Source: Microbacterium esteraromaticum (GTDB lineage Bacteria; Actinomycetota; Actinomycetes; Actinomycetales; Microbacteriaceae). Taken from it: a stretch of 64,000 nucleotides of DNA. Positions 1 to 7,773 of this stretch are shown here, piece by piece. The translations under genes were made by a program, and so were the position numbers. Location of the stretch: assembly GCF_014084045.1 (NCBI RefSeq), contig NZ_CP043732.1, positions 3,038,001 through 3,102,000 on the forward strand, read 5' to 3'. Position 1 is the first letter of the stretch; each line of letters starts with the position of its first letter. The notes under the pieces are model-generated. The model worked only from the letters and a program-made list of their open reading frames with translations. It did no database searches and was not told the origin of the DNA.

Positions 1-1957
1 GGGCGGCCTTCGTGGTCGCGTGCCGCGTCTGGATCGCGCGGGCCTCTTCGTCCAGTGCGGCGCCGCCGCGCGGGCGGAGCGCGGACGGCGCGTCCAGCCA
101 TGCCACGGACTCGGGGATCCACTCCATCAGCTCCCCGACGTACCGCGAGCTCGAGAGCAGGCGGGTCAGCCGCTCGGCGGCGCCGGATGAGTCGCGCAGC
201 ATCCCCAGGAACCAGTGCGTGTCCCCGAGCCGCTCGCTGATCCGCCGGAAGGCGATCAGGCCGTAGTCGGGATCGCTGCCGTCGGCGAACCAGCGCAGCA
301 TCACGGGCATGAGGTGCTTCTGGATGGTCGCCTTGCGGCTGAGGCCCGATGTCAGTGCTGCGATGTGACGCAGTGCGCCCGCGGGGTCGCGGAACCCGAT
401 GGCGGCCAGGCGGGATCCGGCCTGCGATGTCGAGAGCGTGCGCTCCTCGGCCGGCAGCGAGGCGACGGCCGACAGCATCGGGCGATAGAACAGGCGCACG
501 TGCTGATCGCGCACCGCACGCCGCACATCGTCCCAGACGGCCTGGAGACCCGAGGCGCTGTCGGCCAGCGCGGTGGCGCGGGCCAGGCGGCGCATGCCCT
601 CGTCATCGCGCGGCATGAGGTGCGTCCTGGTGAGGTCGTGCAGCTGCAGGCGATGCTCGAGTAGACGCAGGATGCGGTACTGCTCACCGAACGCGCTCGC
701 CTCCGCGCGCCCAATGTAGCCGCCCTCGACCAGGGCGTCGAGCGACTCGAGGGTGCCCCGTGTGCGGATGCTCTCGTCTGTGAGCCCGTGCACGAGCTGC
801 AGCAGCTGCACGGTGAACTCGATGTCGCGCAACCCGCCGGGCCCGAGCTTGATCTGGAAGGGCACGTCATCGGCGGGGATGTGGTCGGTGACGCGCTCGC
901 GCATGCGCTGCACGCTCTCGACGAAGTCCTCTCGCTCGGCGCTCGTCCACACCTTGGGCTGGACGGCCGCGATGTAGTCGGCGCCGAGAGCGGCGTCCCC
1001 GGCGAGCGGACGGGCCTTGAGCAGGGCCTGGAACTCCCAGCTCTTGGCCCAGCGATCGTAATACGCGAGATGGGACGCCAGGGAGCGCACCAGCGCGCCC
1101 TGCTTGCCCTCCGGCCGCAGCGCCGCGTCCACCTCCCACAGTGGCGGTTCGATGTCGATCCCGCTCAGCGCGGTCATGGTCTCGCGCGCCAATCTGGTCG
1201 CGATGTCGATCGCCTTGGCCTCGGAGATCACGGCTTCGTCGGCGGTTCCGGCGACGAAGATCACATCGACGTCGCTGAGGTAGTTCAGCTCACGCGCACC
1301 TGCCTTGCCCATCCCGATGATCGCCAGGCGGGTCGCAGCGATCTCGTCCCTGGTGCCGGCGCGACCCGTCTCGGCGACGGTCGTGCGCGCGACCGCCAGG
1401 GCTGCGTCGAGCGCGGCCGCCGCCGCGTCCGCGAGAGCGGCGGAGACGTCGGCTATCGCCGCGGTGCCCGACTCCTGAGCGAGATCCGCTGCCGCGATCT
1501 CACTCAAGCAGCATCGGTAGGCGACGCGGAGCGCCCTCACCGGATCCGCAGCGCGCGCGAAGCCTGCGTCCGCGTCGACCGCGGTCAGCATCCGTGCGGT
1601 CAGCTCGGCAGCGTCCGGCAGATCCGTTCGCCGCAGCATGTCGGCGCGCAGGTGGAGAGGATGTCGCTCGAAGAAGGCCCCGAGCGCGCGGGACGCCCCG
1701 AACAGGCGCCACGCCGCCTCCCTCGCCGCTGGCTCCGAGAGCACAGCCGTGACCCGCGCCGCATCGCGGCGCGCGACGTTGACCAGGCCGCGCACAGCGG
1801 CATCCGGATCCGCCGCGATCATGCCGTCAGCGAGGTCGACGCGCTCGAGCCCTGTCAGCTCGGCTAGTTCGGTGAGGTCGGCCGACGCAGCGGTCAGCTC
1901 GACGAAGCCGAGCCGCGCGAGCGCGGACAGCGACACGGACGCATCAGGACGCGCCAT
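1..1957 (-). CDS. glnE: Glutamine synthetase adenylyltransferase/deadenylylase, 5' part (cut by window edge)
   Basis: Bifunctional enzyme that adds AMP to, and removes it from, type I-beta glutamine synthetase in response to nitrogen status. About 652 codons are visible of a family length near 1000, so the first nucleotidyltransferase domain and the start of the second are here and the C-terminus lies outside the window. The family signature GMGKAGARELNYLSDVDV sits near residue 215 and carries the catalytic DVD of the deadenylylating half. The ATG at 1957 is 9 bases after the glnA2 stop, so the two are co-transcribed. The reading frame is open to the edge; truncation is only by the window. 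Confidence 0.95.
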   Translation of the reverse strand, partial: MARPDASVSLSALARLGFVELTAASADLTELAELTGLERVDLADGMIAADPDAAVRGLVNVARRDAARVTAVLSEPAAREAAWRLFGASRALGAFFERHPLHLRADMLRRTDLPDAAELTARMLTAVDADAGFARAADPVRALRVAYRCCLSEIAAADLAQESGTAAIADVSAALADAAAAALDAALAVARTTVAETGRAGTRDEIAATRLAIIGMGKAGARELNYLSDVDVIFVAGTADEAVISEAKAIDIATRLARETMTALSGIDIEPPLWEVDAALRPEGKQGALVRSLASHLAYYDRWAKSWEFQALLKARPLAGDAALGADYIAAVQPKVWTSAEREDFVESVQRMRERVTDHIPADDVPFQIKLGPGGLRDIEFTVQLLQLVHGLTDESIRTRGTLESLDALVEGGYIGRAEASAFGEQYRILRLLEHRLQLHDLTRTHLMPRDDEGMRRLARATALADSASGLQAVWDDVRRAVRDQHVRLFYRPMLSAVASLPAEERTLSTSQAGSRLAAIGFRDPAGALRHIAALTSGLSRKATIQKHLMPVMLRWFADGSDPDYGLIAFRRISERLGDTHWFLGMLRDSSGAAERLTRLLSSSRYVGELMEWIPESVAWLDAPSALRPRGGAALDEEARAIQTRHATTKAA

Positions 1958-1966
1958 CGCCGCGCC

Positions 1967-3310
1967 TCAGAGCAGCCCGAGGTTGCTCTTGAGCTCGAAC
2001 GGCGTCACCTGGCCGCGGTATGCCTCCCACTCCTTCTGCTTGTTCAGCAGCACGTAGTTGAAGACCTGCTCGCCGAGCGTCTCGGCCACGAGCTCGGAGT
2101 CCCTCATGTAGTCGAGGGCGTGATCCAGGCTCGCCGGCAGCGGCGCATAGCCGAGGGCACGTCGCTCGGAGTCGCTGAGCGACCACACGTTGTCCTCGGC
2201 CTCGGGCGGCAGCTCGTACTCCTCCTCGATGCCCTTGAGCCCGGCGGCGAGCATCAGGGCGTATGCGAGGTAGGGGTTCGCCGCCGAATCGAGAGCGCGG
2301 TACTCGATGCGCGTCGACTGGCCCTTGTTCGGCTTGTACATCGGAACACGAATGAGTGCGGAGCGGTTCGCGTGACCCCAGGTGACGAAGCTGGGCGCCT
2401 CATCGCCGCCCCACAGGCGTTTGTACGAGTTGACGAACTGGTTCGTGACAGCGGCGATCTCGTTGGCGTGACGCAGGAGCCCGGCGATGAAGCGACGGCC
2501 GGTGAGTGAGAGCTGGTACTCGGCGCCGGCTTCGTAGAACGCGTTGACGTCGCCCTCGAACAGCGACATGTGCGTGTGCATCCCGCTGCCCGGGTGATCG
2601 TTCAGAGGCTTCGGCATGAACGTCGCATACACGCCCTGCTCGATCGCGACCTCCTTCACCACGGTCCGGAACGTCATGATGTTGTCGGCCGTGGTGAGTG
2701 CGTCGGCGTAGCGCAGATCGATCTCGTTCTGTCCGGGACCGCCCTCATGATGGCTGTACTCGACCGAGATGCCGAGGTCCTCGAGCATCCGCACCGCGCT
2801 GCGCCGGAAGTCGTGGGCGGTGCCGCCGGGCACATTGTCGAAGTAGCCGGCGTTGTCGACCGGAACCGGGCCCTCTGCGCCCAGCTGCGAGGACTTCAGC
2901 AGGTAGAACTCGATCTCGGGATGCGTGTAGAAGGTGAATCCGGCATCCGCGGCCTTCGCCAGCACGCGCCGCAGGACGTTGCGCGGATCGGAGATCGCGG
3001 GACGGCCGTCCGGTGTGGTGAGGTCGCAGAACATGCGCGCCGTCGGGTCGACCTCGCCCCGCCACGGCAGGATCTGGAAGGTCGACGGATCCGGCTGCGC
3101 AAGCAGGTCGGACTCGTAGGTGCGGGTGAGGCCCTCGATCGCCGAGCCGTCGAAGCCGATGCCCTCTGCGAAAGCCCCCTCGACCTCGGCCGGGGCGATC
3201 GCCACAGACTTGAGCGTGCCGATCACGTCGGTGAACCACAGTCGGACGAACTTGACGCCGCGCTCCTCGATGGTGCGCAGCACGAAGTCGCGCTGCTTGT
3301 CCACCCTCAC
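1967..3310 (-). CDS. glnA2: Type I glutamine synthetase, GlnA2-like
   Basis: ATP-dependent ligation of ammonia to glutamate (or a related gamma-glutamyl ligation), cytosolic dodecamer by family. It has 447 residues, with the N-terminal beta-grasp segment RLWFTDVIG and the catalytic segments GFDGSAIEG and HHEGGPGQNEIDLRY. The C-terminal region where I-beta enzymes carry the adenylylated tyrosine (NLYxLP) reads EAEDNVWSLS instead, so GlnE next door probably does not modify this enzyme. Mycobacteria show the same glnA2-glnE order. The start is GTG at 3310, overlapping the upstream stop; a second GTG at 3304 gives MDKQRDFVLRT, closer to mycobacterial GlnA2, and is equally plausible. Confidence 0.93.
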   Translation of the reverse strand: MRVDKQRDFVLRTIEERGVKFVRLWFTDVIGTLKSVAIAPAEVEGAFAEGIGFDGSAIEGLTRTYESDLLAQPDPSTFQILPWRGEVDPTARMFCDLTTPDGRPAISDPRNVLRRVLAKAADAGFTFYTHPEIEFYLLKSSQLGAEGPVPVDNAGYFDNVPGGTAHDFRRSAVRMLEDLGISVEYSHHEGGPGQNEIDLRYADALTTADNIMTFRTVVKEVAIEQGVYATFMPKPLNDHPGSGMHTHMSLFEGDVNAFYEAGAEYQLSLTGRRFIAGLLRHANEIAAVTNQFVNSYKRLWGGDEAPSFVTWGHANRSALIRVPMYKPNKGQSTRIEYRALDSAANPYLAYALMLAAGLKGIEEEYELPPEAEDNVWSLSDSERRALGYAPLPASLDHALDYMRDSELVAETLGEQVFNYVLLNKQKEWEAYRGQVTPFELKSNLGLL

Positions 3311-3534
3311 TCCCCCGACTCGGGGGAACGGGAGTTCGAACCGGACCCCCAGGAGTCGTCGGCGGCATCCTCTTCGGCCCAGGCCCGCGAGCGCTCCTTG
3401 AGGGTCTCCGGTGCCCGAGCTGCGTCCTCTCTGGTGTCGAACGGACCGACCCGGTCGACGGCGGCGGACTGCATGCCGAACTCGACCTCGCCGGTGCTGA
3501 GGTTGTACCAGTACTTCTCGTCGCCGTCGGACAT
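3307..3534 (-). CDS. Small SPOR-like protein
   Basis: 75 residues, acidic at the C-terminus. It contains KYWYNLSTGEVEFG and a segment GPFDTREDAARA that resembles the tail of a SPOR repeat (a fold that binds denuded peptidoglycan in other proteins), but there is no signal peptide or membrane segment, so an envelope role is not supported. The stop overlaps the glnA2 GTG by three bases, making it the first gene of the glnA2-glnE operon. An AAGGAG ribosome site lies 5 bases before ATG 3534. Function unknown. Confidence 0.8.
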   Translation of the reverse strand: MSDGDEKYWYNLSTGEVEFGMQSAAVDRVGPFDTREDAARAPETLKERSRAWAEEDAADDSWGSGSNSRSPESGE

Positions 3535-3563
3535 GTCAGCTCCTTCGTCGGGTTCTCGTCACG

Positions 3564-3569
3564 ATCCTA
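3564..3569 (-). promoter_or_regulatory. Promoter -10 for the SPOR-glnA2-glnE operon
   Basis: TAGGAT on the minus strand, about 30 bases before ATG 3534, leaving room for a short leader with its ribosome site. It is 20 bases from the divergent ppgK -10. No clear -35 is seen. Confidence 0.5.
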
Positions 3570-3589
3570 ATCGCTGGGTCGGGCATCGC

Positions 3590-3595
3590 TAGGCT
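3590..3595 (+). promoter_or_regulatory. Leaderless promoter -10 of ppgK
   Basis: TAGGCT, then 7 bases, then ATG 3603. No ribosome site precedes the start, so transcription probably begins at the A of the start codon. Confidence 0.65.
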
Positions 3596-3602
3596 ATTCG
3601 CC

Positions 3603-4346
3603 ATGGCACAGGCAATCGGCGTCGACATCGGCGGAACGGGCATCAAGGCGGGCATCGTCGACCTCGAGACGGGCACACTGGCTTCGGACCGGGTCCGGGT
3701 GCCCACGCCGGAGGGCGCTCACCCCGCTGACGTGGTCGAAACGGTGCGCGAGGTGCTGAGCACTCTCGGCGTCAGTGAGTCGACTCTGCCGCTGGGCGTC
3801 GCATTCCCGGCCATCGTCAAGTTCGGCAGGACGCTCTCGGCCGCCAACATCTCCAAGGACTGGGTCGACTTCGAGGCCGAGAAGTTCTTCGAAGACGGTC
3901 TGGGGCGTCATATCACTTTCGTGAACGACGCCGATGCCGCCGGTGTCGCCGAGGCCCGTCACGGGGCTGCCCGCGACGCCCGCGGCCTCACGATCATGAC
4001 CACGCTCGGCACCGGGATCGGCTCGGCGTTCCTCTACAACGGGGTGCTGGTGCCCAACACGGAGCTCGGTCACCTCACGCACGAGGGCGAGTCCATCGAA
4101 CGCTGGACGGCGTACTCGGCGATGGAGCGCGAGAGCCTGTCATGGGAGGACTGGTCGGCGCGCCTTCAGGAGTTCTACTCCCACGTCGAGTTCCTCTTCA
4201 GCCCCGACCTGTTCGTCGTCGGCGGAGGCGTCTCGAAGCACCCCGAGAAGTTTCTGCCGCTGCTCGACCTCAAGACGCCCATCGTCGCGGCCGTGCACCG
4301 CAACGCATCCGGCATCATCGGCGCCGCCGCGCTGTCGGCCGACTAA
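3603..4346 (+). CDS. ppgK: Polyphosphate glucokinase
   Basis: Phosphorylates glucose to glucose 6-phosphate using inorganic polyphosphate or ATP; cytosolic ROK-family enzyme typical of actinobacteria. It has 247 residues, the usual length. The N-terminal phosphate loop GVDIGGTGIKAG, the substrate segment FVNDADAAG and TTLGTGIGSA are all present; the C-terminal FVVGGGVSKHPEKFLPLL is characteristic of PpgK rather than ordinary ROK glucokinases. It stands alone, convergent with rnpB, and its start has leaderless geometry. Confidence 0.95.
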   Translation: MAQAIGVDIGGTGIKAGIVDLETGTLASDRVRVPTPEGAHPADVVETVREVLSTLGVSESTLPLGVAFPAIVKFGRTLSAANISKDWVDFEAEKFFEDGLGRHITFVNDADAAGVAEARHGAARDARGLTIMTTLGTGIGSAFLYNGVLVPNTELGHLTHEGESIERWTAYSAMERESLSWEDWSARLQEFYSHVEFLFSPDLFVVGGGVSKHPEKFLPLLDLKTPIVAAVHRNASGIIGAAALSAD

Positions 4347-4350
4347 CCGC

Positions 4351-4393
4351 ACAGCAGAAGGGGCCCGGTCACTGACCGGGCCCCTTCTGCTGT
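4351..4393. terminator. Bidirectional hairpin between ppgK and rnpB
   Basis: Perfect 21-base arms (4351-4371 and 4373-4393) around a GGGCCC core. It starts 4 bases after the ppgK stop and ends about 6 bases before the rnpB 3' end, so one structure can end both convergent transcripts. Confidence 0.85.
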
Positions 4394-4398
4394 GTCAG

Positions 4399-4772
4399 GG
4401 CGAGTGGGCCGGCCTGTACGCCGGGTTCTGTTCAGGAGTACTTCGCTCCCTTGACGGCCATCTCTCTCGACGACACGTTGCCGTGTCGTTCCAGCGACCT
4501 ACCCGAGGACTCGGCGAGCCGCGTCAACGTCCTCTGTCTGGTCTTGCTCCGGGCGAGGTTTACCTGGCGGAGCGTGTCACCACGCTCCCCGGTGGTCTCT
4601 TACACCACCCTTTCACCCTTACCCCCATCACGAGGATGAGGGCGGTCTTCTCTCTGTGGCACTGTCTCGCGGATCGCTCCGGGTGGGTGTTACCCACCGC
4701 CCTGCCCTGTGGAGCCCGGACGTTCCTCGGTGCGCTCACGCGCCACGCGACCGTCCGGCCGACCCACTCGCC
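4399..4772 (-). ncRNA. rnpB: RNase P RNA
   Basis: Catalytic RNA that matures tRNA 5' ends. Read on the minus strand it contains the conserved core GAGGAACGTCCGGGCTCC near the 5' end and ACAGAACCCGGCGTACAGGC near the 3' end. The ends pair as helix P1 (GGCGAGTGGG near 4772 with the segment ending near 4399). Length about 374 bases, type A. End positions are accurate to a few bases. Confidence 0.93.
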
Positions 4773-4777
4773 ACTCG

Positions 4778-4783
4778 ATTCTA
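4778..4783 (-). promoter_or_regulatory. rnpB -10 hexamer overlapping a stop codon
   Basis: TAGAAT on the minus strand, 5 bases before the rnpB 5' end. Its first three bases are the TAG stop codon of the PolA-like gene. No TTGACA-like -35 is visible upstream in the coding sequence. Confidence 0.6.
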
Positions 4784-6538
4784 CGCGCCCTTCGCCGCGT
4801 CCTCCGCGACATGGACGTCGAGCGGGACATCCAGCGGGAAGCCGGGAAACAGCCTCGCCGTCGCAGCGTCGGCGGCGTCGCGCACGATCTGAGCGACCGC
4901 CTCGGCCTGCTCGACGGGTGCATGCACGATCACCTCGTCGTGCAGGAAGAAGGCGAGGTGCGGGCGGTCGCGGAAGACCGGCCCCGATGCCGATGCGGGC
5001 CTGGGTGCCGGGGGCAACCCCATGAGGCGATGCCGGATCTCGGCGAGCCACAGCAGCGCCCACTCTGCGGCGGTACCCTGCACGACGAAGTTGCGGGTGA
5101 AGCGACCCCGGTCGCGCGCTCTGCTGCGTGCCCGGCTCTCCTCCGGGCCCGCCGCTTCGGGCCCGCTGGCCTGAGACTGCGCCAGTCGCCACGCATCGTC
5201 GGGGCGGGGCGAGGTGCGGCCGAGCAGCGTGCTGACCACCCCGCCCTGCTCGCCGGTGCGCGCGGCGGCGTCGACGAGCCCCATCGCCCGGGGGTACACG
5301 GTGCGCAGCCGAGGCACCAGCTGACCGCTCTTGCCCGTGGTCGCCCCGTACATGGCGCCGAGCACGGCGTACTTCGCCTCGTCCCGTGTGGCGACAGCTC
5401 CCGAGCGCACGACGCCCTCGTACAGGTCGCGCCCGCGCGCCGCCTCGACCATCGCGGCGTCGCGCGACATGGCGGCGAGCATGCGCGGCTCGAGCTGCGC
5501 GACGTCGGCGTCGACGAGCGTCCAGCCTGCGTCCGCCCGCACCGCGCTGCGCAGCTGCCGGGGTATCTGCAGCGCCCCGCCGCCGGATGACGCCCAGCGC
5601 CCTGTGACCACGCCGCCGGTGAGGTAGACGGGGCGGAACCGCTCGTCGCGCACCCACTCATCGAGCCACGCCCACCCGTTCGCGGTGAACAGACGGGCGA
5701 GCTTCTTGTACTCCAGCAGCGGGCCGACGACCGGATGCTCGATCCTGGCCAGTTCCCAGCGCGACGTCGACTCGACGAACACTCCGGCCCGGTGCAGCGC
5801 GCGCAGCAGCCGGGGCGGGCTGTCGGGATTCAGGCTCGGATCATCGAGATGACGGCCGATCTCGGCTGCCAGGTTCGCCATGCGCGCCGGCCGCGCGCCG
5901 CGCAGCGGGCGCTGACCGAGCTGCTGCTCGAGGATGCCATGATGGGCGGTCGTGCTCCACGGGAGCCCGGCAGCCGTCATCTCCTCGGCGATGAGCGCTC
6001 CGGTCGATTCGGCGGCGCACAGCAGCGCGAGCCGAGCATCCGGCGCGTCAGCGAGCGCGGACAGCTGCGCCAGCCACTGCGCACGCACCTCGTCGAAGCC
6101 CTCACCGTGCTCCGTCTGGGGAGCACCGACATCGAACAGGCTCGGCTGCATCGCGGCATCCGCGACATCGTCCGCCCTCAGCCACCGACCCGACGCCGGG
6201 AGCGGACTGGACAGCGAGGCGGTGTCGCGGAGGATCGCATGGCACAGCAGCAGATCGTGCGCGCGGCGGAGCCGCACGCCTGCCGTGAGCAGGGGCGGAT
6301 AGAAGCTGCGCAGGCTCCGCACCGTCCACCGCGGAGAGACCCGCTCCTCCAGCTCGCGCACCCGCGCGACGAGTTCGCCTTCCGACACCTCGGTGACCGC
6401 CGGTTCGGCATCGGGGTCTGCGTACAGCGCAATCGTCCAGCCGCCGGCCTCGGCGCGTGCCACGAGGGCGTGCGGCGGCTCGGCGGGTCGGGTCACAGCA
6501 TCCGGTCTATCACCGGCATCCGACGTCGACGCCGTCAC
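4781..6538 (-). CDS. PolA-like bifunctional 3'-5' exonuclease/DNA polymerase
   Basis: Family A DNA polymerase paralogue of 585 residues, much shorter than replicative PolI (about 880) and without a 5' nuclease domain. The polymerase motifs are in order: motif A DVAQLEPRML near residue 343, motif B RDEAKYAVLGAMYG near 385, and motif C FFLHDEVIVH near 530. Catalytic aspartates and the R/K of the O-helix are kept, but the O-helix phenylalanine (PolI F762) is leucine. The N-terminal exonuclease-like half lacks recognisable DEDD motifs, so proofreading is doubtful. GTG start, 19 bases after the zinc-ribbon gene stop. Probably DNA repair; role in vivo unproven. Confidence 0.88.
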   Translation of the reverse strand: MTASTSDAGDRPDAVTRPAEPPHALVARAEAGGWTIALYADPDAEPAVTEVSEGELVARVRELEERVSPRWTVRSLRSFYPPLLTAGVRLRRAHDLLLCHAILRDTASLSSPLPASGRWLRADDVADAAMQPSLFDVGAPQTEHGEGFDEVRAQWLAQLSALADAPDARLALLCAAESTGALIAEEMTAAGLPWSTTAHHGILEQQLGQRPLRGARPARMANLAAEIGRHLDDPSLNPDSPPRLLRALHRAGVFVESTSRWELARIEHPVVGPLLEYKKLARLFTANGWAWLDEWVRDERFRPVYLTGGVVTGRWASSGGGALQIPRQLRSAVRADAGWTLVDADVAQLEPRMLAAMSRDAAMVEAARGRDLYEGVVRSGAVATRDEAKYAVLGAMYGATTGKSGQLVPRLRTVYPRAMGLVDAAARTGEQGGVVSTLLGRTSPRPDDAWRLAQSQASGPEAAGPEESRARSRARDRGRFTRNFVVQGTAAEWALLWLAEIRHRLMGLPPAPRPASASGPVFRDRPHLAFFLHDEVIVHAPVEQAEAVAQIVRDAADAATARLFPGFPLDVPLDVHVAEDAAKGA

Positions 6539-6557
6539 GCCGACGGCGCGAGGCTCG

Positions 6558-7292
6558 TCACAGACCCGATTCCTCGGTGCGCACGAGAATGCCGCCGCAC
6601 TCGGGGCACGACACGACGTCGTCTGCGGCAGCGGCGCGCACGGCGTTCAGCTCGCTCCCCGCGAGCACCATCTGACAGCCCTCGCAGATCCGGCGACGCA
6701 GCAGTCCGACGCCGATGCCGCCGCGCGCGGCCCGGCGCGTGTACTCGGCGAGCAGCTCGGCCGGCACGCTCTCGGCTACAGCCGCCCGGTCGCGCGTGAG
6801 GTGCTCGCCCTCCGTCGCCGCCGCCGCCATATCGGCCTTCGCGGCGGCGGTCAGCTGCGCGCCCTCCGACTGGGTCTGGTCGATCAGAGCCTGCTGCGCA
6901 TCGACAGCCGCCTGCGCCTCTTCGACCCGTCCCATCACATCGAGCTCGGAATCCTCGAGCATCGTGATGCGGCGCCCGAGGCTCTCGATCTCGTTCTCGA
7001 GGGCCTGAGCCTGCTTCGGGTCGGTCGCCGTTGCCAGCCGTTCGGCGTCCTTGTCCCGTCGCTGAGCAGCGAGGGCGACATCGGATTCGAGACGCGCCAG
7101 CTCGGCCTTCGCGTCGTCGAGCACACCCGTCAGCGCGGTCAGCTCTCCCAGCTGCTGCTGCCGTACCGCGGCCAGCTCGTTGATGCGAGCTCCCTGCGCC
7201 GGTGTCGTGCGCGCGCGCTCCGCCTGCGCGATCCTCCGATCGAGATCGGCGATGTCGAGAAGGCGGCGCTGGTGCTCGGGGCTGGCTTTCAC
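6558..7292 (-). CDS. Coiled-coil protein with C-terminal C4 zinc ribbon (DUF164/CdsZ-like)
   Basis: 244 residues. The first about 170 are heptad-rich antiparallel coiled coil (LDIADLDRRIAQAE, LENEIESLGRRITMLE); the end carries a zinc ribbon CEGC...CPEC followed by GGILVRTEE. This is the widespread actinobacterial zinc-ribbon family for which a nucleic-acid or ribosome-linked role is suspected but not settled. The GTG start at 7292 has no ribosome site and leaderless geometry. It precedes the PolA-like gene by 19 bases, so the two probably share a transcript. Confidence 0.88.
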   Translation of the reverse strand: MKASPEHQRRLLDIADLDRRIAQAERARTTPAQGARINELAAVRQQQLGELTALTGVLDDAKAELARLESDVALAAQRRDKDAERLATATDPKQAQALENEIESLGRRITMLEDSELDVMGRVEEAQAAVDAQQALIDQTQSEGAQLTAAAKADMAAAATEGEHLTRDRAAVAESVPAELLAEYTRRAARGGIGVGLLRRRICEGCQMVLAGSELNAVRAAAADDVVSCPECGGILVRTEESGL

Positions 7293-7298
7293 CCCTCA

Positions 7299-7304
7299 AA
7301 TCTA
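7299..7304 (-). promoter_or_regulatory. Leaderless -10 of the zinc-ribbon gene, overlapping the YchJ-like stop
   Basis: TAGATT on the minus strand, then 6 bases, then GTG 7292. The first three bases are the TAG stop codon of the upstream YchJ-like gene. Confidence 0.6.
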
Positions 7305-7700
7305 ACCGCTGCGGACCACACCGTCGACGTACAGCCAGAGCCGGTCCTCGCGCACGAAGCTGCTGCGCTCGCGCAGAGTCCCCCGTCCGGCCGCATCGCG
7401 GTAAAAGGCCTCGAACTCGACCACGCCACGGTCATCGAAGGGTCCGCCGGCCACGTGGTCGATGATGTCGAGGCGCTGCCAGCGGGTCTCGTCGTCGAGG
7501 TCGAGACGATCGGGGCGAGTGGACGGATGCCAGGTGCGCAGCAGATGGTCGACGTCTGCGACCGCGAACGCGGTGAACCGGGAGCGCATCAGCCGCACCG
7601 CTGTCGGCGCAGAGCCGGATGCCAGCACAGGACCGCAGCATGACCCGAACAGGTCTCCGCTGGTGCAGGGACAGCGCTGATCGCTCGCCGGGTTCGCCAT
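7302..7700 (-). CDS. YchJ-family SEC-C motif protein
   Basis: 132 residues. An N-terminal SEC-C zinc motif CPCTSGDLFGSCCGP (residues about 10-24) is followed by an NTF2-like fold with the family segments LMRSRFTAFA and WQRLDIID and the end region VEFEAFYRD. Members are small cytosolic proteins of unknown function. ATG 7700 has a GAGGA ribosome site directly upstream. It ends inside the promoter of the next gene, so it may be the head of a three-gene run with the zinc-ribbon and PolA-like genes. Confidence 0.85.
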   Translation of the reverse strand: MANPASDQRCPCTSGDLFGSCCGPVLASGSAPTAVRLMRSRFTAFAVADVDHLLRTWHPSTRPDRLDLDDETRWQRLDIIDHVAGGPFDDRGVVEFEAFYRDAAGRGTLRERSSFVREDRLWLYVDGVVRSG

Positions 7701-7739
7701 TCCTCCATGCTGTCACGCGGACGTCCCGCCGGCCGGTCG

Positions 7740-7745
7740 TAGGCT
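7740..7745 (+). promoter_or_regulatory. Promoter -10 of the aldo/keto reductase operon
   Basis: TAGGCT, predicting a transcript start near 7752 and a leader of about 22 bases containing GGAGGA before ATG 7774. Confidence 0.5.
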
Positions 7746-7773
7746 GGCAGTGACCGACCTTCGGAGGATTCCC

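Noticed and set aside
4483..5025. Open frames across rnpB
   Set aside because: The region is clearly RNase P RNA by its conserved core and P1 pairing.
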